Shown in pieces: positions 9,574 through 18,925 of a stretch of DNA of 64,000 nucleotides. Below the pieces are notes generated by a model. It searched no databases. It was not told the origin of the DNA and worked only from the letters and a program-made list of their open reading frames with translations. The stretch comes from Sphingomonas caeni (GTDB lineage: Bacteria > Pseudomonadota > Alphaproteobacteria > Sphingomonadales > Sphingomonadaceae): assembly GCF_026013415.1 (NCBI RefSeq), contig NZ_JAPDOK010000005.1, positions 1 to 64,000 on the forward strand, read 5' to 3'. The position numbers and the translations under genes are program-made. Every line of letters begins with the position of its first letter. Position 1 is the first letter of the stretch.

Positions 9574-9696
9574 ATCCTCCCCCGCCAGGGGGAGGTGGCA
9601 GGCGCAGCCTGACGGAGGGGGAGGACGGCGACCACGTCTGTTTCGTGTCCTCCCCCTCCGACGCCTTCGGCGCCACCTCCCCTGACGGGGGAGGAT
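9574..9696. repeat. Large nested inverted repeat
   Basis: A roughly 123-bp near-palindrome. The outer arms (ATCCTCCCCC... and ...GGGGGAGGAT) and inner arms (GACGGAGGGGGAGGAC and GTCCTCCCCCTCCGAC) are reverse complements of each other, with small hairpins inside each arm. It fills the gap between the Slam-like gene and purS. It may end the upstream transcript; its size and nested form suggest a dispersed genomic element. Confidence 0.65.
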
Positions 9697-9747
9697 ATCG
9701 GAATTTCCGATTGCCCCGCACGCCGCTCCCCGCCATAGGGCGCGGGC

Positions 9748-9978
9748 ATGAAGCTTCGCATCATCGTCACGCTCAAGAACGGGGTTCTCGACCCCCAGGG
9801 CAAGGCCATCCAGCACGCGCTTGGCGGGCTCGGTTTCGAGGGCGTCGACGATGTCCGCGCCGGCAAGATCTTCGAGCTCGATGTCGCCGACAGCACCAGC
9901 GACGCCGCCATCGACGAGATGTGCCGCAAGCTGCTCGCCAACACGGTGATCGAGAACTACCGGATCGAAAAACAATGA
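9748..9978 (+). CDS. purS: Phosphoribosylformylglycinamidine synthase, PurS subunit
   Basis: A 76-residue protein with the full PurS pattern: beta-strand start [20 protein letters not shown], then [21 protein letters not shown], then a closing [10 protein letters not shown]. PurS is the small structural subunit of the three-part FGAM synthase, bridging PurL (synthetase) and PurQ (glutaminase). The stop overlaps the purQ start by four bases. purL is not in this window. Confidence 0.95.
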   Translation: MKLRIIVTLKNGVLDPQGKAIQHALGGLGFEGVDDVRAGKIFELDVADSTSDAAIDEMCRKLLANTVIENYRIEKQ

Positions 9979-10640
9979 AGACCGCGGTCATCGTCTTCCC
10001 CGGCTCCAACTGCGACCGGGATATCGCGGTGGCCCTTCATGACGTCACCGGGATCAAGCCGGCGATGGTCTGGCATGGCGAGAGCGAGCTGCCCGCGGGC
10101 CTCGGCCTGATCGCGCTGCCCGGCGGCTTCTCGTACGGCGACTATCTGCGATGCGGCGCGATCGCGGCGCGGTCGCCGGTGGTGCGCGCGGTGGTCGAGG
10201 CGGCGGAGCGCGGCGTGCCGGTCCTCGGCATCTGCAACGGATTCCAGGTGCTCACCGAGACCGGGCTGCTCCCCGGCGCGCTGATGCGCAATTCGGGGCT
10301 CAATTTCGTGTGCCGCGACGTGAAGCTCAGTATCGACAACAGCCAGTCGATCTTCACCAGCGGCTATGGCCAGGGCGAGGAGATCCGCATCCCCGTCGCC
10401 CATCATGACGGCAATTATTTCGCCGATGCCGAGACGCTCGACCGGATCGAGGGCGAGGGCCGCGTCGCCTTTCGCTATGCCGAGGAGGTAAACGGCTCCG
10501 CGCGCAACATCGCCGGGCTGCTCAACAAGGCCGGCAATGTACTGGGCATGATGCCCCACCCCGAACGCCGCATCGAGGCCGCGCATGGCGGCGACGATGG
10601 GCGGCGGATGTTCGAGGGGCTGCTCGAAGCGGTCGCCTAA
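9975..10640 (+). CDS. purQ: Phosphoribosylformylglycinamidine synthase, PurQ glutaminase subunit
   Basis: A 221-residue class I glutamine amidotransferase supplying ammonia to FGAM synthase. The N terminus [16 protein letters not shown] and the [15 protein letters not shown] segment are diagnostic. The nucleophile Cys sits in [13 protein letters not shown], and the His/Glu pair lies in MMPHPERR near the C terminus. The ATG at 9975 overlaps the purS stop (ATGA). Its stop overlaps the tail of the convergent hydrolase gene by 4 bases. Confidence 0.96.
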   Translation: MKTAVIVFPGSNCDRDIAVALHDVTGIKPAMVWHGESELPAGLGLIALPGGFSYGDYLRCGAIAARSPVVRAVVEAAERGVPVLGICNGFQVLTETGLLPGALMRNSGLNFVCRDVKLSIDNSQSIFTSGYGQGEEIRIPVAHHDGNYFADAETLDRIEGEGRVAFRYAEEVNGSARNIAGLLNKAGNVLGMMPHPERRIEAAHGGDDGRRMFEGLLEAVA

Positions 10641-11488
10641 CCCGGCAGATGCGCGTCGAGCCAGGCGAGGATGTCGGCCATCACCGTTTCCTTGCCGAGA
10701 TCGGCGAGCAAATCGTGGAAATGCCCCTCATACAGCTTGAGCGTCTTGTCCGCCGATCCCGCGGTATCGAAGAAGAACTGGCTGCCCTTGTAGACGGTGG
10801 CCTTGTCCTCGGTGCCGTGCAGGATCAGCAGCGGGATGGTGATCGCCGGGAATTCGTCGTGCAGCCGCTCGTCGGCGCGGACCAGGGCTGCGACCGTCGC
10901 CGCCGGCTGGGTCTCGCCCGCGATCAGCGGATCGGCCTCGAGCGCGGCGACCACTTCGGGATCGCGTGAAAAGGCGATGTTGGGCAGCGTCAGCACCCCC
11001 AGCCGCGGCGCGATATGGCTGAGCCCCTTGATCGCCGCCAGCGCGAAGCCCGGCGCCGGCACCTGAAAGGCGAAGCTCTCGCAGATGAAGCCGTCGATCT
11101 CGGCCTGATGGTCGAGCACGTAGGTGGCCGAGGTCACGCCGCCCGCGCTGTGCCCGAGCAGGAATACCGGCTGCCCCGGATCGCGGCCCTTGGCGAGCGC
11201 GATCATCCCCGCGACATCGCTCACATAGTCCGAGACATTCTCGACATAGAAACGCTCGCCCTCGGATTTGCCGCGGCCGCGCAGGTCGTGCGCATAGACG
11301 GCATAGCCTGCCTCGACGAGCCGCTCGGCGGTCCAACCATATTGCCCGCTATGCGCGTTGAACCCGTGACAAATCACCACCACGGCGCGGGGCCGCGCTT
11401 CGGGGTGCCAGGAGCGGAAGAAGATGTTGATGCCGCCCGTGCTCTCGAAGCTTTCCTCGGTCGTGCGCGCGTCTGCCAATGCGGTCAT
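10637..11488 (-). CDS. Alpha/beta hydrolase, monoacylglycerol-lipase-like
   Basis: A 283-residue serine hydrolase. The nucleophile elbow is GHSAGG, an oxyanion-type [10 protein letters not shown] motif precedes it, and Asp/His partners are visible in [11 protein letters not shown] and YEGHFHDLL. The pattern ([25 protein letters not shown]) is that of monoglyceride-lipase/lysophospholipase-like hydrolases (Hydrolase_4). The ATG at 11488 was chosen because GGAGGG lies about 8 bases upstream; a longer in-frame start at 11566 lacks this. The substrate is unknown but probably an acylglycerol or other ester. Its 3' end overlaps purQ convergently. Confidence 0.8.
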   Translation of the reverse strand: MTALADARTTEESFESTGGINIFFRSWHPEARPRAVVVICHGFNAHSGQYGWTAERLVEAGYAVYAHDLRGRGKSEGERFYVENVSDYVSDVAGMIALAKGRDPGQPVFLLGHSAGGVTSATYVLDHQAEIDGFICESFAFQVPAPGFALAAIKGLSHIAPRLGVLTLPNIAFSRDPEVVAALEADPLIAGETQPAATVAALVRADERLHDEFPAITIPLLILHGTEDKATVYKGSQFFFDTAGSADKTLKLYEGHFHDLLADLGKETVMADILAWLDAHLPG

Positions 11489-11566
11489 AGCCCTGCCCTC
11501 CAAAGTGTCTGCGGAAGGGCGAAGCTGCGCCTGATCCAGATCAATCCGCAAGTGCGCAGAGTGCAA

Positions 11567-11941
11567 TCAGGGGCGCGATGCGTGGAAGATGGTGGTGAAG
11601 CGCGCCATCAGCATGATCGCCAGCGGCCAGAACATCGTGTTCCAGATATCGTGGACGCTCCACGGGATGGCCTGGCCGAGCGGCACGCTGGTCATCATCC
11701 CGTCGCGCAGGTCCCAGGCCTCGCCGATCAGCGCGACCGCGAAGACCAGCGCCTGGGGCTTCCAGCTCCGCAAGGGCCAGCGGAACAGCCAGACGCTGCC
11801 GAAGAGCAAGGCCAGCGCCAGATAGATATGGAGCGCATCCTTCTCCAGCCCCGCCGCGCCGATCAGCCAATGCTTCGCCTGCTGGAGCCAGGTCGAGCCC
11901 GGCTCCACGATCGCCTTGGGATAGACGATGGTGTTGCTCAC
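11567..11941 (-). CDS. Small membrane protein, unknown
   Basis: A 124-residue protein read from a GTG at 11941 that overlaps the stop of the transporter gene upstream (GTGA). It has two or three hydrophobic segments (LALALLFGSVWLF, ALVFAVALIGEAW, MFWPLAIMLMARF) with conserved-looking W and D residues between them. I do not recognise a family. Coupling to the YhhQ-type transporter suggests co-expression only. A longer open frame runs upstream to 12268 but overlaps the transporter gene entirely and is not credible. Confidence 0.55.
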   Translation of the reverse strand: MSNTIVYPKAIVEPGSTWLQQAKHWLIGAAGLEKDALHIYLALALLFGSVWLFRWPLRSWKPQALVFAVALIGEAWDLRDGMMTSVPLGQAIPWSVHDIWNTMFWPLAIMLMARFTTIFHASRP

Positions 11942-12690
11942 ACCCGGGTGCGGAACGGCGTGAAGTCGGTGCCCTCGTCGAATATGTCGACGCCCTCGCG
12001 CCGTTTGAGGAAATTGACGACGAGATAGGTGAAGGGCGTCAGCAGCACCTCCCAGCTCACCTTCAAAAACCATTGTGTGAAGACGATCACGAGCACCTGG
12101 CTGACGGTCCAGCCCGGGGCGCCGAGAAAGGCGAGCGGATAGAAGATCAGGCTGTCGACGCCCTCGCCGAAGATCGTCGAGCCGATCGTACGCGTCCACA
12201 AATGCCTGCCCTGGGTCATCAGCTTCATGCGCGCGAGGACATAGGAATTGACGAACTCGCCCGCCCAAAAGGCGATGATCGAGGCGATGGCGATGCGCGG
12301 AATCGCGCCGAAACCAAAAATCTGTTCATAGGCCGCCTGCCCTGTCCAGCCCGTATCGGGCGGCAGCGCGACCACGACGATGCACATCAGGATCATGAAC
12401 AGCATCGCCACGAACCCCGCCCAGATCACGCGGCGGGCGCGGGCATAGCCATAGACCTCGGTCAGCACGTCGCCGATGACGTAGGAGATGGGGAAGAACA
12501 GGATGCCCGCCCCGAACGGCCAATGCCCAAGCAGCGGCAGATCGAGGAAGGAGCGTTTGCTCGCGCCGATGATGTTCGACAGCAGCAGGATGACGACGAA
12601 CGCCACCATCACATAATCGAAATAGCGGAACTGCCGGTTCTGCAATTCCCCTGCGGCGACATGCGCCGGCTTTGCGGTCCCCTCGCTCAT
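11938..12690 (-). CDS. Queuosine precursor transporter, YhhQ/DUF165 family
   Basis: A 250-residue membrane protein of the VUT-1/YhhQ family. These are proposed to import the 7-deazaguanine precursors of queuosine used in tRNA modification. Family marks include SNIIGASKR, FPISYVIGDVLTEVYGYARAR, FWAGEFVNSYVLARMK and IFGEGVDSLIFYPLAF, with about six helices. The ATG at 12690 was preferred to the upstream 12726 because the family begins shortly before FRYFDYVMV. The adjacent tRNA-Arg is coincidental, since queuosine modifies GUN anticodons. Confidence 0.85.
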   Translation of the reverse strand: MSEGTAKPAHVAAGELQNRQFRYFDYVMVAFVVILLLSNIIGASKRSFLDLPLLGHWPFGAGILFFPISYVIGDVLTEVYGYARARRVIWAGFVAMLFMILMCIVVVALPPDTGWTGQAAYEQIFGFGAIPRIAIASIIAFWAGEFVNSYVLARMKLMTQGRHLWTRTIGSTIFGEGVDSLIFYPLAFLGAPGWTVSQVLVIVFTQWFLKVSWEVLLTPFTYLVVNFLKRREGVDIFDEGTDFTPFRTRV

Positions 12691-12750
12691 GCGCGCGGTT
12701 ATGATGCCGGTTTGACGCCTGCGCAATCCGCGCTAACCGGGCGCAAGCGC

Positions 12751-12827
12751 GCGCCCGTAGCTCAGCTGGATAGAGCACATGCCTTCTAAGCCTGTGGTCG
12801 TTGGTTCGAATCCAACCGGGCGCGCCA
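12751..12827 (+). tRNA. tRNA-Arg (anticodon TCT)
   Basis: A 77-base cloverleaf with encoded CCA. The acceptor stem is GCGCCCG/CGGGCGC with discriminator G. The D-arm region is TAGCTCAGCTGGATAGAGCA, the anticodon loop CTTCTAA gives TCT (reads AGA), and the T arm is GTTGG-TTCGAAT-CCAAC. The anticodon stem CATGC/GCCTG has one apparent T-C mismatch at its middle pair. All other stems pair well, so it is most likely functional. Confidence 0.95.
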
Positions 12828-12939
12828 TTATTTGCTTTGCCTCAGGCGCCGGCGGGGGCATCCGCCCGCTTGGCTCTCCGCGCATAAGCGCGGGCGGCCG
12901 TTCGGCCTTGCGGAGCCTGCGGCTCCGATTTTCCTGACC

Positions 12940-13800
12940 CTATGCCTTGCTGTGCTTGTCCGCGCGGCGCTTGCCGAACAGCATGTTGCGTTCGAGGCGG
13001 AGGCAGAGCGCGGTATAATAGGCTTGGAGGAATTCGAGCTCGTCCCCGCCCCCGGTCCAGCCGATCCGCCGCCGAATCGCGCGCGAGACGACGAGCAGCG
13101 ACTCGTAATCCTCGCGCCGCAACACCTCCTCGAGGCGCTGCAGCTCATATTCGCCATACGCGTCGAGCTGGGCCTCGGTGAAGACGAAGTCCGCCGCGCC
13201 CTGCCGGCGCTGGCCGACGGTATGCCCCAGCTGGCGCCGCGGCTGGCGCACCACCCAGGTGCCCGCGAGCAGATCGCCGACGCGCAGATTGTCGCGGTTG
13301 AAGAGCGGGAAGAGCGCGAAAATGGCGACAGTCACGAACGCGGCGAGCACCGTCAGCAACGCGCCTCCGTCCGACTCGCCAACCGAGGAGAGGAGCGAGA
13401 AGAAGATCGTGAGCGGCACGAAGAATTCGAGTTCGCGCAGCGCGTTGCGCGCAACCACCGCCTCGCCGGTCAGCCGCCCGCCGTCGCGCGCGACGACGCG
13501 CAGCTTGGTCAGCCGCTTGCCCGGCGTTGCTCCGCGCATGCCGAGCTCGAAGGCGGTGAAATAGCCGATGCGCAGCAGGAAGCTGCCGATGAGCCAGATG
13601 ACATAGGTTGCCTCCTGCCCTGCGCCCTTGCTCGAAAGAAAGGCGAATTGGGCAAGCAGGGTGAAGATCAGCAGCACCCCATAGATGATCGCGCAATCGA
13701 TGATCAGCGCGACCGCACGCTCGCCGACGCGGCCGAGCCTCAGCCGGAGGTCGATCCCCTCCGACGTCACGAATTCGCGTTCGAGCCGATCGAAGGTCAT
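12940..13800 (-). CDS. RDD-family membrane protein
   Basis: A 286-residue protein with an RDD domain: RVGERAVALIIDCAIIYGVL begins the first helix, and GMRGATPGKRLTKLRVV is the typical loop before the last helices. The C-terminal third is charged and soluble. It is the last gene of a six-gene minus-strand operon with MoxR ATPase and DUF58 genes, and its start overlaps the upstream stop by 4 bases. RDD proteins in such clusters are of unknown role; some RDD proteins act as ion/compatible-solute transporters or membrane regulators. Confidence 0.8.
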   Translation of the reverse strand: MTFDRLEREFVTSEGIDLRLRLGRVGERAVALIIDCAIIYGVLLIFTLLAQFAFLSSKGAGQEATYVIWLIGSFLLRIGYFTAFELGMRGATPGKRLTKLRVVARDGGRLTGEAVVARNALRELEFFVPLTIFFSLLSSVGESDGGALLTVLAAFVTVAIFALFPLFNRDNLRVGDLLAGTWVVRQPRRQLGHTVGQRRQGAADFVFTEAQLDAYGEYELQRLEEVLRREDYESLLVVSRAIRRRIGWTGGGDELEFLQAYYTALCLRLERNMLFGKRRADKHSKA

Positions 13801-14828
13801 TCCAGCTTCCGCGCCTTTCGGGAATTGGCGGGCTTCAGGTAATAATAGACCAGCCAGAAGAGCAGGGCCGCGCCGCCGATCAGCGCGCGGCTGAGCGAGT
13901 TATCGACGAGCTGGCGGCCAAGGCCCTCGAGCAGGCCGGCGATCACGAGCATCCCCACCACGCCGAGCATCACGAACGCCGCGCTGCGCCCCGCCGACAC
14001 CGCCGATGCCAGCCGGGCCTGGCGCCCCGGAAAGGCGGTCGCAATCCCGATCCGCATCCCCGCCGCGCCCGCCAGGATGATCGCGAACATTTCGGTGGTG
14101 CCATGGATCGACAGCCAGGCGGCGAACTCCCAGCCCAGCCCCTTGGGAATGAACACCGCGAGCATCGCGCCGAGCATGCAGCCATTGTAGATGAGCAGCA
14201 GCACCGTCGGCACCGCGAAGGCGAAGCCCAGGGCGAAGGCGAACAGCGCCACGCTGGCATTGTTGACGAACAGTTCCGCCGCGAAGGCGCTCAGATGATC
14301 ATCCGCGGCGAGCTTGTGATGCAGCGCCTCGGTTAGCGTCGCCACGCTGGCGGAAGGATCGCGGCCGCCGATCATGTTGCTCGGCACAATTCCGAAGAAC
14401 CAGCTCGGGTCGCTCCGCACCAACATATAGGCCGCGACCGCGCCCGCCACGGTGATGGCCAGCGACACCAACGTCTCGCGCCACATCCCCCGCACTGCCG
14501 CGGGCAGCTCATCCGCCAGAAAGGCCAGCGCGCGGCGCCACAAGGGCGAATGAACGCCGTAGAGGAGGAAATAGGCGCGGGTCGAAAGCGATTCGAGATA
14601 GGCGACCAGATCGGCATCGAGCGACGTCTCGCGCGCGACCGAGAGCGACGAGAGCGTCGCGCGATAGAGCACCGGCAACTCGAAAAGGTCCTCGTCCGAG
14701 AGCGACCCGGCGCGCCCCGCCTCGACGCGGTCGAGCAGGGTCTCGAGCCGGTCCCAATCGGGCCCGCGCGCCTCGCGGAAGCGATGGCTGTTGACGTGGA
14801 GCCCCGGCGCGATGTCGATCCCGCTCAC
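13797..14828 (-). CDS. Stage II sporulation protein M-like (DUF95) membrane protein
   Basis: A 343-residue integral membrane protein. A helical N-terminal region (about 1-100) precedes five or more membrane helices. Typical SpoIIM/DUF95 features are FVNNASVALFAFALGF and AAWLSIHGTTEMFAIILAGAAGMRIG. Homologues outside spore formers are common next to MoxR/DUF58 genes, as here, and are not involved in sporulation. The start overlaps the DUF58 stop (ATGA) and the stop overlaps the RDD start, which implies tight stoichiometry. Confidence 0.82.
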   Translation of the reverse strand: MSGIDIAPGLHVNSHRFREARGPDWDRLETLLDRVEAGRAGSLSDEDLFELPVLYRATLSSLSVARETSLDADLVAYLESLSTRAYFLLYGVHSPLWRRALAFLADELPAAVRGMWRETLVSLAITVAGAVAAYMLVRSDPSWFFGIVPSNMIGGRDPSASVATLTEALHHKLAADDHLSAFAAELFVNNASVALFAFALGFAFAVPTVLLLIYNGCMLGAMLAVFIPKGLGWEFAAWLSIHGTTEMFAIILAGAAGMRIGIATAFPGRQARLASAVSAGRSAAFVMLGVVGMLVIAGLLEGLGRQLVDNSLSRALIGGAALLFWLVYYYLKPANSRKARKLE

Positions 14829-16123
14829 AGCAGGTTCCTCCGCTTGAAGTCGAGATATTGGCGAATCAGCGCGGGGCCCACGGCGTCATGCCGCGCCTCA
14901 ATCACATGGATGCCCAAATGCCGCATCCGCGAGATCACCAGCCGCCGCTCGCGCAGCAAGGCCGCCGCGGTCACCGCGCGCGAGACATCGTCGATCGTCT
15001 TCGGCTCGGCGGCGGCCAGCTCCTCGAGCTCCTCGTCGGCGAGCACGACGAACAGCAGCAAATGCCGCCCGAGCAGGTTCGCCGCGGCACGCAGCATCAG
15101 CTCGGCACCGGTCTGATCGGTGAATTCGGTGAAGACGATCACCAGCGAGCGCCGGTTGAGGCTCCCCGCAAGCGTCGCCAGCGCGAGGGTGAAATTGGTC
15201 TCGACAGCCGAGTAATCGAGCTTGGCGGCGAAGCGCTGGATCAGCGGAAAGGCGCGCACCCCCGACACCGAGCCCGACGAGATGCGCGGGCGCGAATCGA
15301 AGCCGAAGAAGGAGACGCGGTCACCCAGCTTGAGCGCGGCATAGGCCGAGAGCAATGCCGCCGAGATCGCCCGGTCGACGCGCGGCAACCCCGCGACCGG
15401 CTCGCACATCACCCGGCCCGAATCGATCGCGAACACTATCTGGTTGTTGCGCTCGATCCGATATTCGCGCGCGAACAATTTGAGGTGGCGCGCGCTCTGG
15501 CGCCAGTCGATGTCGCGGCGCTCCATCCCGCTCTGCCATTCGGTCAGCGCCTCGAACTCGCTGCCCTCGCCGCGATCGATCCGCGAGCGTTCGCCCATCT
15601 GGGCGTCGCGGAGCAGCAGCTGGGCATCGTCGCGCACCTGGCGGATATTGGGGGCGATCAGCACCTCCTGATCGACGGCATAGTTGCGCATCCGCCAGAT
15701 CAGTCCCATCGGCCCCGGCCAGCGCGCCCAGAGCCGCTCGACCGCATCCACGCCGCGCCGCACCGCGGTAAAGGCCAGAGCGGGCCGGAACTCCTCGCGC
15801 CCCACCACCATGCGGTTGTCGGCCACCGGCCGCAGCTTGGGTCCGGTCGAGAGCGCGAGTTCGAGCCCGGGCGGGACATGGCGTTTCACAGTCACCTCGA
15901 CCGCGACGATCACCGGCGCGCCGACCTCGACCGCGCCCGGCGCCGCCACCGCGAACCTGGGCGCGCGCGGCGCGAACAGCCAGTCGAGCAGCAGCAGCGT
16001 CAGGACCGCAGGGATCCACACCAGTCCCGCAAACCAGATCGCGGGCGCGAACACGCCGACGAGCAGCGCCACCGGCGCCCCCGCGGCCATCAGCAGCACG
16101 CCTCTGGGAGTCGGAAAGATCAA
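14825..16123 (-). CDS. DUF58 domain protein
   Basis: A 432-residue protein with two N-terminal hydrophobic helices ([20 protein letters not shown] region) followed by a soluble region. The DUF58 hallmark is present: [20 protein letters not shown], then a von Willebrand A-like FAIDSGRVM segment. The TTG at 16123 was chosen because it overlaps the MoxR stop as TTGA and the frame upstream is only an antisense-like extension. DUF58 proteins partner with MoxR ATPases, probably as clients or adaptors in envelope stress or enzyme maturation. Confidence 0.82.
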   Translation of the reverse strand: MIFPTPRGVLLMAAGAPVALLVGVFAPAIWFAGLVWIPAVLTLLLLDWLFAPRAPRFAVAAPGAVEVGAPVIVAVEVTVKRHVPPGLELALSTGPKLRPVADNRMVVGREEFRPALAFTAVRRGVDAVERLWARWPGPMGLIWRMRNYAVDQEVLIAPNIRQVRDDAQLLLRDAQMGERSRIDRGEGSEFEALTEWQSGMERRDIDWRQSARHLKLFAREYRIERNNQIVFAIDSGRVMCEPVAGLPRVDRAISAALLSAYAALKLGDRVSFFGFDSRPRISSGSVSGVRAFPLIQRFAAKLDYSAVETNFTLALATLAGSLNRRSLVIVFTEFTDQTGAELMLRAAANLLGRHLLLFVVLADEELEELAAAEPKTIDDVSRAVTAAALLRERRLVISRMRHLGIHVIEARHDAVGPALIRQYLDFKRRNLL

Positions 16124-17076
16124 CGCGGCGCCTCGGTCTGTTCGATCAGCGCGGCGATGATCGAGTCGACCGGCTTGCCGTCGATCTCGGCCGCGGGCGA
16201 GAGCACGACGCGGTGGCGCAGTGCTGCAGGCGCAAGCGCCTTCACATCGTCGGGCAGCACGAAATCGCGCCCGTCGAGCGCCGCGCGTGCGCGCGCCGCC
16301 GCCGCGAGCGTCGCGCCCGCACGCGGGGAAGCGCCGGTCTGCAGGTCCCCGGTGCTCCGCGTCGCGCGGACGAGGCGGACGACATAGTCGATCACCTCCT
16401 CGGCGAGCCGGTTCTGCGCCACGGCATCCGCGGCGGCGCGGATCTGCGCGGCATCGGCGACGCGCGCGACGCCCCATTGCTCGGGGGTCGGCATGCCGAA
16501 GCGGTTGCCATGGCCGGAGACGATCTGCTTCTCCTGATCGAGGCTCGGATAGGCGAACTCATATTTGAACAGGAAGCGATCGAGCTGCGCCTCGGGCAGC
16601 GGATAGACGCCCTGATTCTCGATCGGGTTCTGGGTGGCGACGACCATGAAGCGGTCGCTGAGCTTGTGGTCGACGCCGTCGATCGTGACGGTGCGTTCCT
16701 GCATCGCCTCCAGCAAAGCCGCCTGCGTTTTCGGCGGCGTGCGGTTGATTTCGTCGGCGAGCAGCAGCTCGGTGAAGATCGGCCCGCGGGTCAGGGTGAA
16801 CTGGCTCGTCTGGAAGTTGAACAGGTTCGAGCCGAGGATATCGCCCGGCAGCAGATCGGGCGTGAACTGGATGCGCCCATAATCGAGCCCCGCCGCGCGC
16901 GCGAAGCATTGCGCGAGGAAGGTCTTGGCCGTTCCCGGCGGGCCTTCGAGCAGGATATGTCCCGACGCGAACAGCGCGACGAGCATCAGATCGACCGCGT
17001 CCTGCTGGCCGACCACGCCCTTGGCGACCTCTGCGCGGATCGCCTGGCCCAGCGCCTTCACCTCATCGATGTTCAC
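16120..17076 (-). CDS. MoxR-family AAA+ ATPase
   Basis: A 318-residue AAA+ chaperone-like ATPase. Walker A is GPPGTAKT (about residues 40-47), Walker B is LLADEINR, sensor 1 is [11 protein letters not shown], and the C-terminal helical lid contains [20 protein letters not shown]. MoxR proteins remodel or activate partner proteins, usually with VWA- or DUF58-type partners, which here follow directly. It overlaps the upstream DUF4350 gene by 14 bases and the downstream DUF58 gene by 4. Confidence 0.92.
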   Translation of the reverse strand: MNIDEVKALGQAIRAEVAKGVVGQQDAVDLMLVALFASGHILLEGPPGTAKTFLAQCFARAAGLDYGRIQFTPDLLPGDILGSNLFNFQTSQFTLTRGPIFTELLLADEINRTPPKTQAALLEAMQERTVTIDGVDHKLSDRFMVVATQNPIENQGVYPLPEAQLDRFLFKYEFAYPSLDQEKQIVSGHGNRFGMPTPEQWGVARVADAAQIRAAADAVAQNRLAEEVIDYVVRLVRATRSTGDLQTGASPRAGATLAAAARARAALDGRDFVLPDDVKALAPAALRHRVVLSPAAEIDGKPVDSIIAALIEQTEAPR

Positions 17077-18214
17077 GAGTCACGGTCCTTCTCCAGTGAT
17101 AAAGGTCGCGCGCGGCCGCGAGCAGCCGGCGCGTGTCCGGCGCGTCCTGAGCGCGCGCCGCGATTTGCGAATAGGGTTCGCCCTCTTTCGAGAGCCGATC
17201 GAGATAGCGGTCGAGCGCCTCGCCGGTAAGCGAGGGCGGCGCGCCCGATGCCGCCGCGACCGCGTCACGCGTCAGCACCGCATAGCGCCCACCCGTCCGG
17301 TGCCGCCGCCGCGCGAGCCGCAGCAGCGCGGCGCCATTCTCCGCGAGCGCGCGCTTGCCGAAGGCGACCGCACGTTCCTCGCGTGCCGCGGGGCCGAATC
17401 GCCGGATCGCGTGCAGGCCCGCGAGCAATGCGGCGGCGAGGAGGATCAGGGTCAAGGGGAGGAAGGGCGGTTCGAAGGCGAGCTTGAGGAGGTTCGGGTT
17501 CTTGCCGAAGCCCATCAAAGTGAGGTCGAAGGCGATCGATTCGTCGGGCAGCGCGATCTCGTCGAGTATTTTCATCGCCCGCTCAGCGCCCGATCGCGTC
17601 GCGAGCCCCTGATTGTTGAGGACGTCGGGGTCGGCGAGGATATAGATCTCGGTATCGGGGACCCCGACGAGCAGGGGCTGGCCCTCGGGCGTGCTGTCTA
17701 TCACCCGCAGATCGGTGCCATGGATACTGCGCAGCTCGCGGCCCTGGGGATCGGAGAACTGGACCTTGGCGATATCGTCCAGCATCTGCTGGAGATAAAA
17801 GCCCGGGATCGCGCCGTATTCGCGCACCCAGGCCGGATTGTTCCGCAGCCGCGTCACGATCCATTTGGGCATGACGATCAGCGTCGGTATGTCCTTGCGG
17901 CGATCGAGGATCGACTTGATCTCGACCGGATCGGTCTGCGGCCCGGGGGTGAGCACCACCAGTCCGGCCTTCGACAAATCGGTGTCGCGCCGGATCACCC
18001 CCGCGCCGCCATGCGTCTGCCTGACGAGCTCGGCCGCGCCGACGAATCCGACAGCCGAGGTCGAATAGGCATGGCCCCCACCATTCTTCACGGGCTGATA
18101 ATCGGGCGCATAGGCGCTGAGCACCAGGAAGGCGGCGAACCCGATCGCGCCAACGATCACCACCGCGGCAATCGCGATCGCGCTGAACGGGGCGGCGCGG
18201 CCGGCCGCGCTCAT
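17063..18214 (-). CDS. DUF4350 domain membrane protein
   Basis: A 383-residue protein with an N-terminal membrane helix (about residues 10-32), a periplasmic DUF4350-like domain and a second helix region ([20 protein letters not shown], about 245-265), then a cytoplasmic Arg-rich tail. The domain includes [14 protein letters not shown] and [11 protein letters not shown], a GATase-like fold in related proteins. ATG 18214 overlaps the stop of the DUF4129 gene (ATGA). DUF4350 proteins are regular companions of MoxR/DUF58/DUF4129 genes. The function is unknown. Confidence 0.75.
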   Translation of the reverse strand: MSAAGRAAPFSAIAIAAVVIVGAIGFAAFLVLSAYAPDYQPVKNGGGHAYSTSAVGFVGAAELVRQTHGGAGVIRRDTDLSKAGLVVLTPGPQTDPVEIKSILDRRKDIPTLIVMPKWIVTRLRNNPAWVREYGAIPGFYLQQMLDDIAKVQFSDPQGRELRSIHGTDLRVIDSTPEGQPLLVGVPDTEIYILADPDVLNNQGLATRSGAERAMKILDEIALPDESIAFDLTLMGFGKNPNLLKLAFEPPFLPLTLILLAAALLAGLHAIRRFGPAAREERAVAFGKRALAENGAALLRLARRRHRTGGRYAVLTRDAVAAASGAPPSLTGEALDRYLDRLSKEGEPYSQIAARAQDAPDTRRLLAAARDLYHWRRTVTREHR

Positions 18215-18798
18215 GCCCAGGCTTTCGGAAGCGCGAAGTCGCCATAGGCGGCGCGCGCGTCTTCCCACGCTGCCCGGTCGAGCGACCGCCCGCCGAACAG
18301 GCTGCGCTCGACCGGCGCGGCCATCGCCTGGAAGGCGGCGCGGACGGCATCGGGGAGCATCGGCGCGCGCGCGATCTCGCGGCTGGTGAGCGCGGGGCGG
18401 AGCAGCTTGGGCTTGCGGCTGGCGATATCCTCGAGGCTGCGGTGGAGCAGCAGCCGTGCGGCCTCCTCGTAACGCCCCGCCGCGGCCATCGCATCGGCCT
18501 CGGCGAGCAAAGCGCGCGCCACCTTCTCCTCGGGCCGCCACTGCGCGATCTCATGCTCGCTCGACACGCGCTGGCCGCGGGGCTCCCGCTCGACGATCGA
18601 CTTGACGATCAGGTACAGCAGCATCGCCACGCCGAGCACCACCAGCAGCCAGAACAGGGCGCCGAGGGCGGGCATCGGCATCGGCTCGGTGCGCTGGGGC
18701 GGCGGCGTATGCGGCAGTTCGAACTGGATATCATCGCGGGCGCGGAGGGCAGCATGCGCCTCAGCCACGGTCTCATTCCCTGAAGCCGCGTTGTTCAC
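18211..18798 (-). CDS. DUF4129 domain membrane protein
   Basis: A 195-residue protein, first gene of the MoxR operon. One hydrophobic helix (GALFWLLVVLGVAMLLYLIV, about 47-66) separates a short N-terminal part from a C-terminal helical domain with the DUF4129-like pattern AAAGRYEEAARLLLHRSLEDI. DUF4129 domains are found fused to or next to transglutaminase-like and MoxR proteins. The promoter should lie in the 127 bases between this start and the divergent gene at 18926; no clear motif was found. Confidence 0.72.
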   Translation of the reverse strand: MNNAASGNETVAEAHAALRARDDIQFELPHTPPPQRTEPMPMPALGALFWLLVVLGVAMLLYLIVKSIVEREPRGQRVSSEHEIAQWRPEEKVARALLAEADAMAAAGRYEEAARLLLHRSLEDIASRKPKLLRPALTSREIARAPMLPDAVRAAFQAMAAPVERSLFGGRSLDRAAWEDARAAYGDFALPKAWA

Positions 18799-18925
18799 GC
18801 CCCAACCCCCATACGCGACACCTATACAGGCAAGCGCGCGCCAAAAGCGAGAGGTGGACAGGCTATTTCTGGTGTTTCAAGCTGTTACACAAAGCGGAAT
18901 CATCGGGGCCTGGGGGGAAATTGTG

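Noticed and set aside
11942-12268. Long 5' extension of the small membrane protein gene
   Set aside because: It lies across the YhhQ-type transporter and has no recognisable protein features; GTG 11941 gives a coupled start.
12751-12827. tRNA-Arg as an integration site of a mobile element
   Set aside because: No integrase gene or repeated tRNA 3' end was seen nearby; flanking genes are ordinary.
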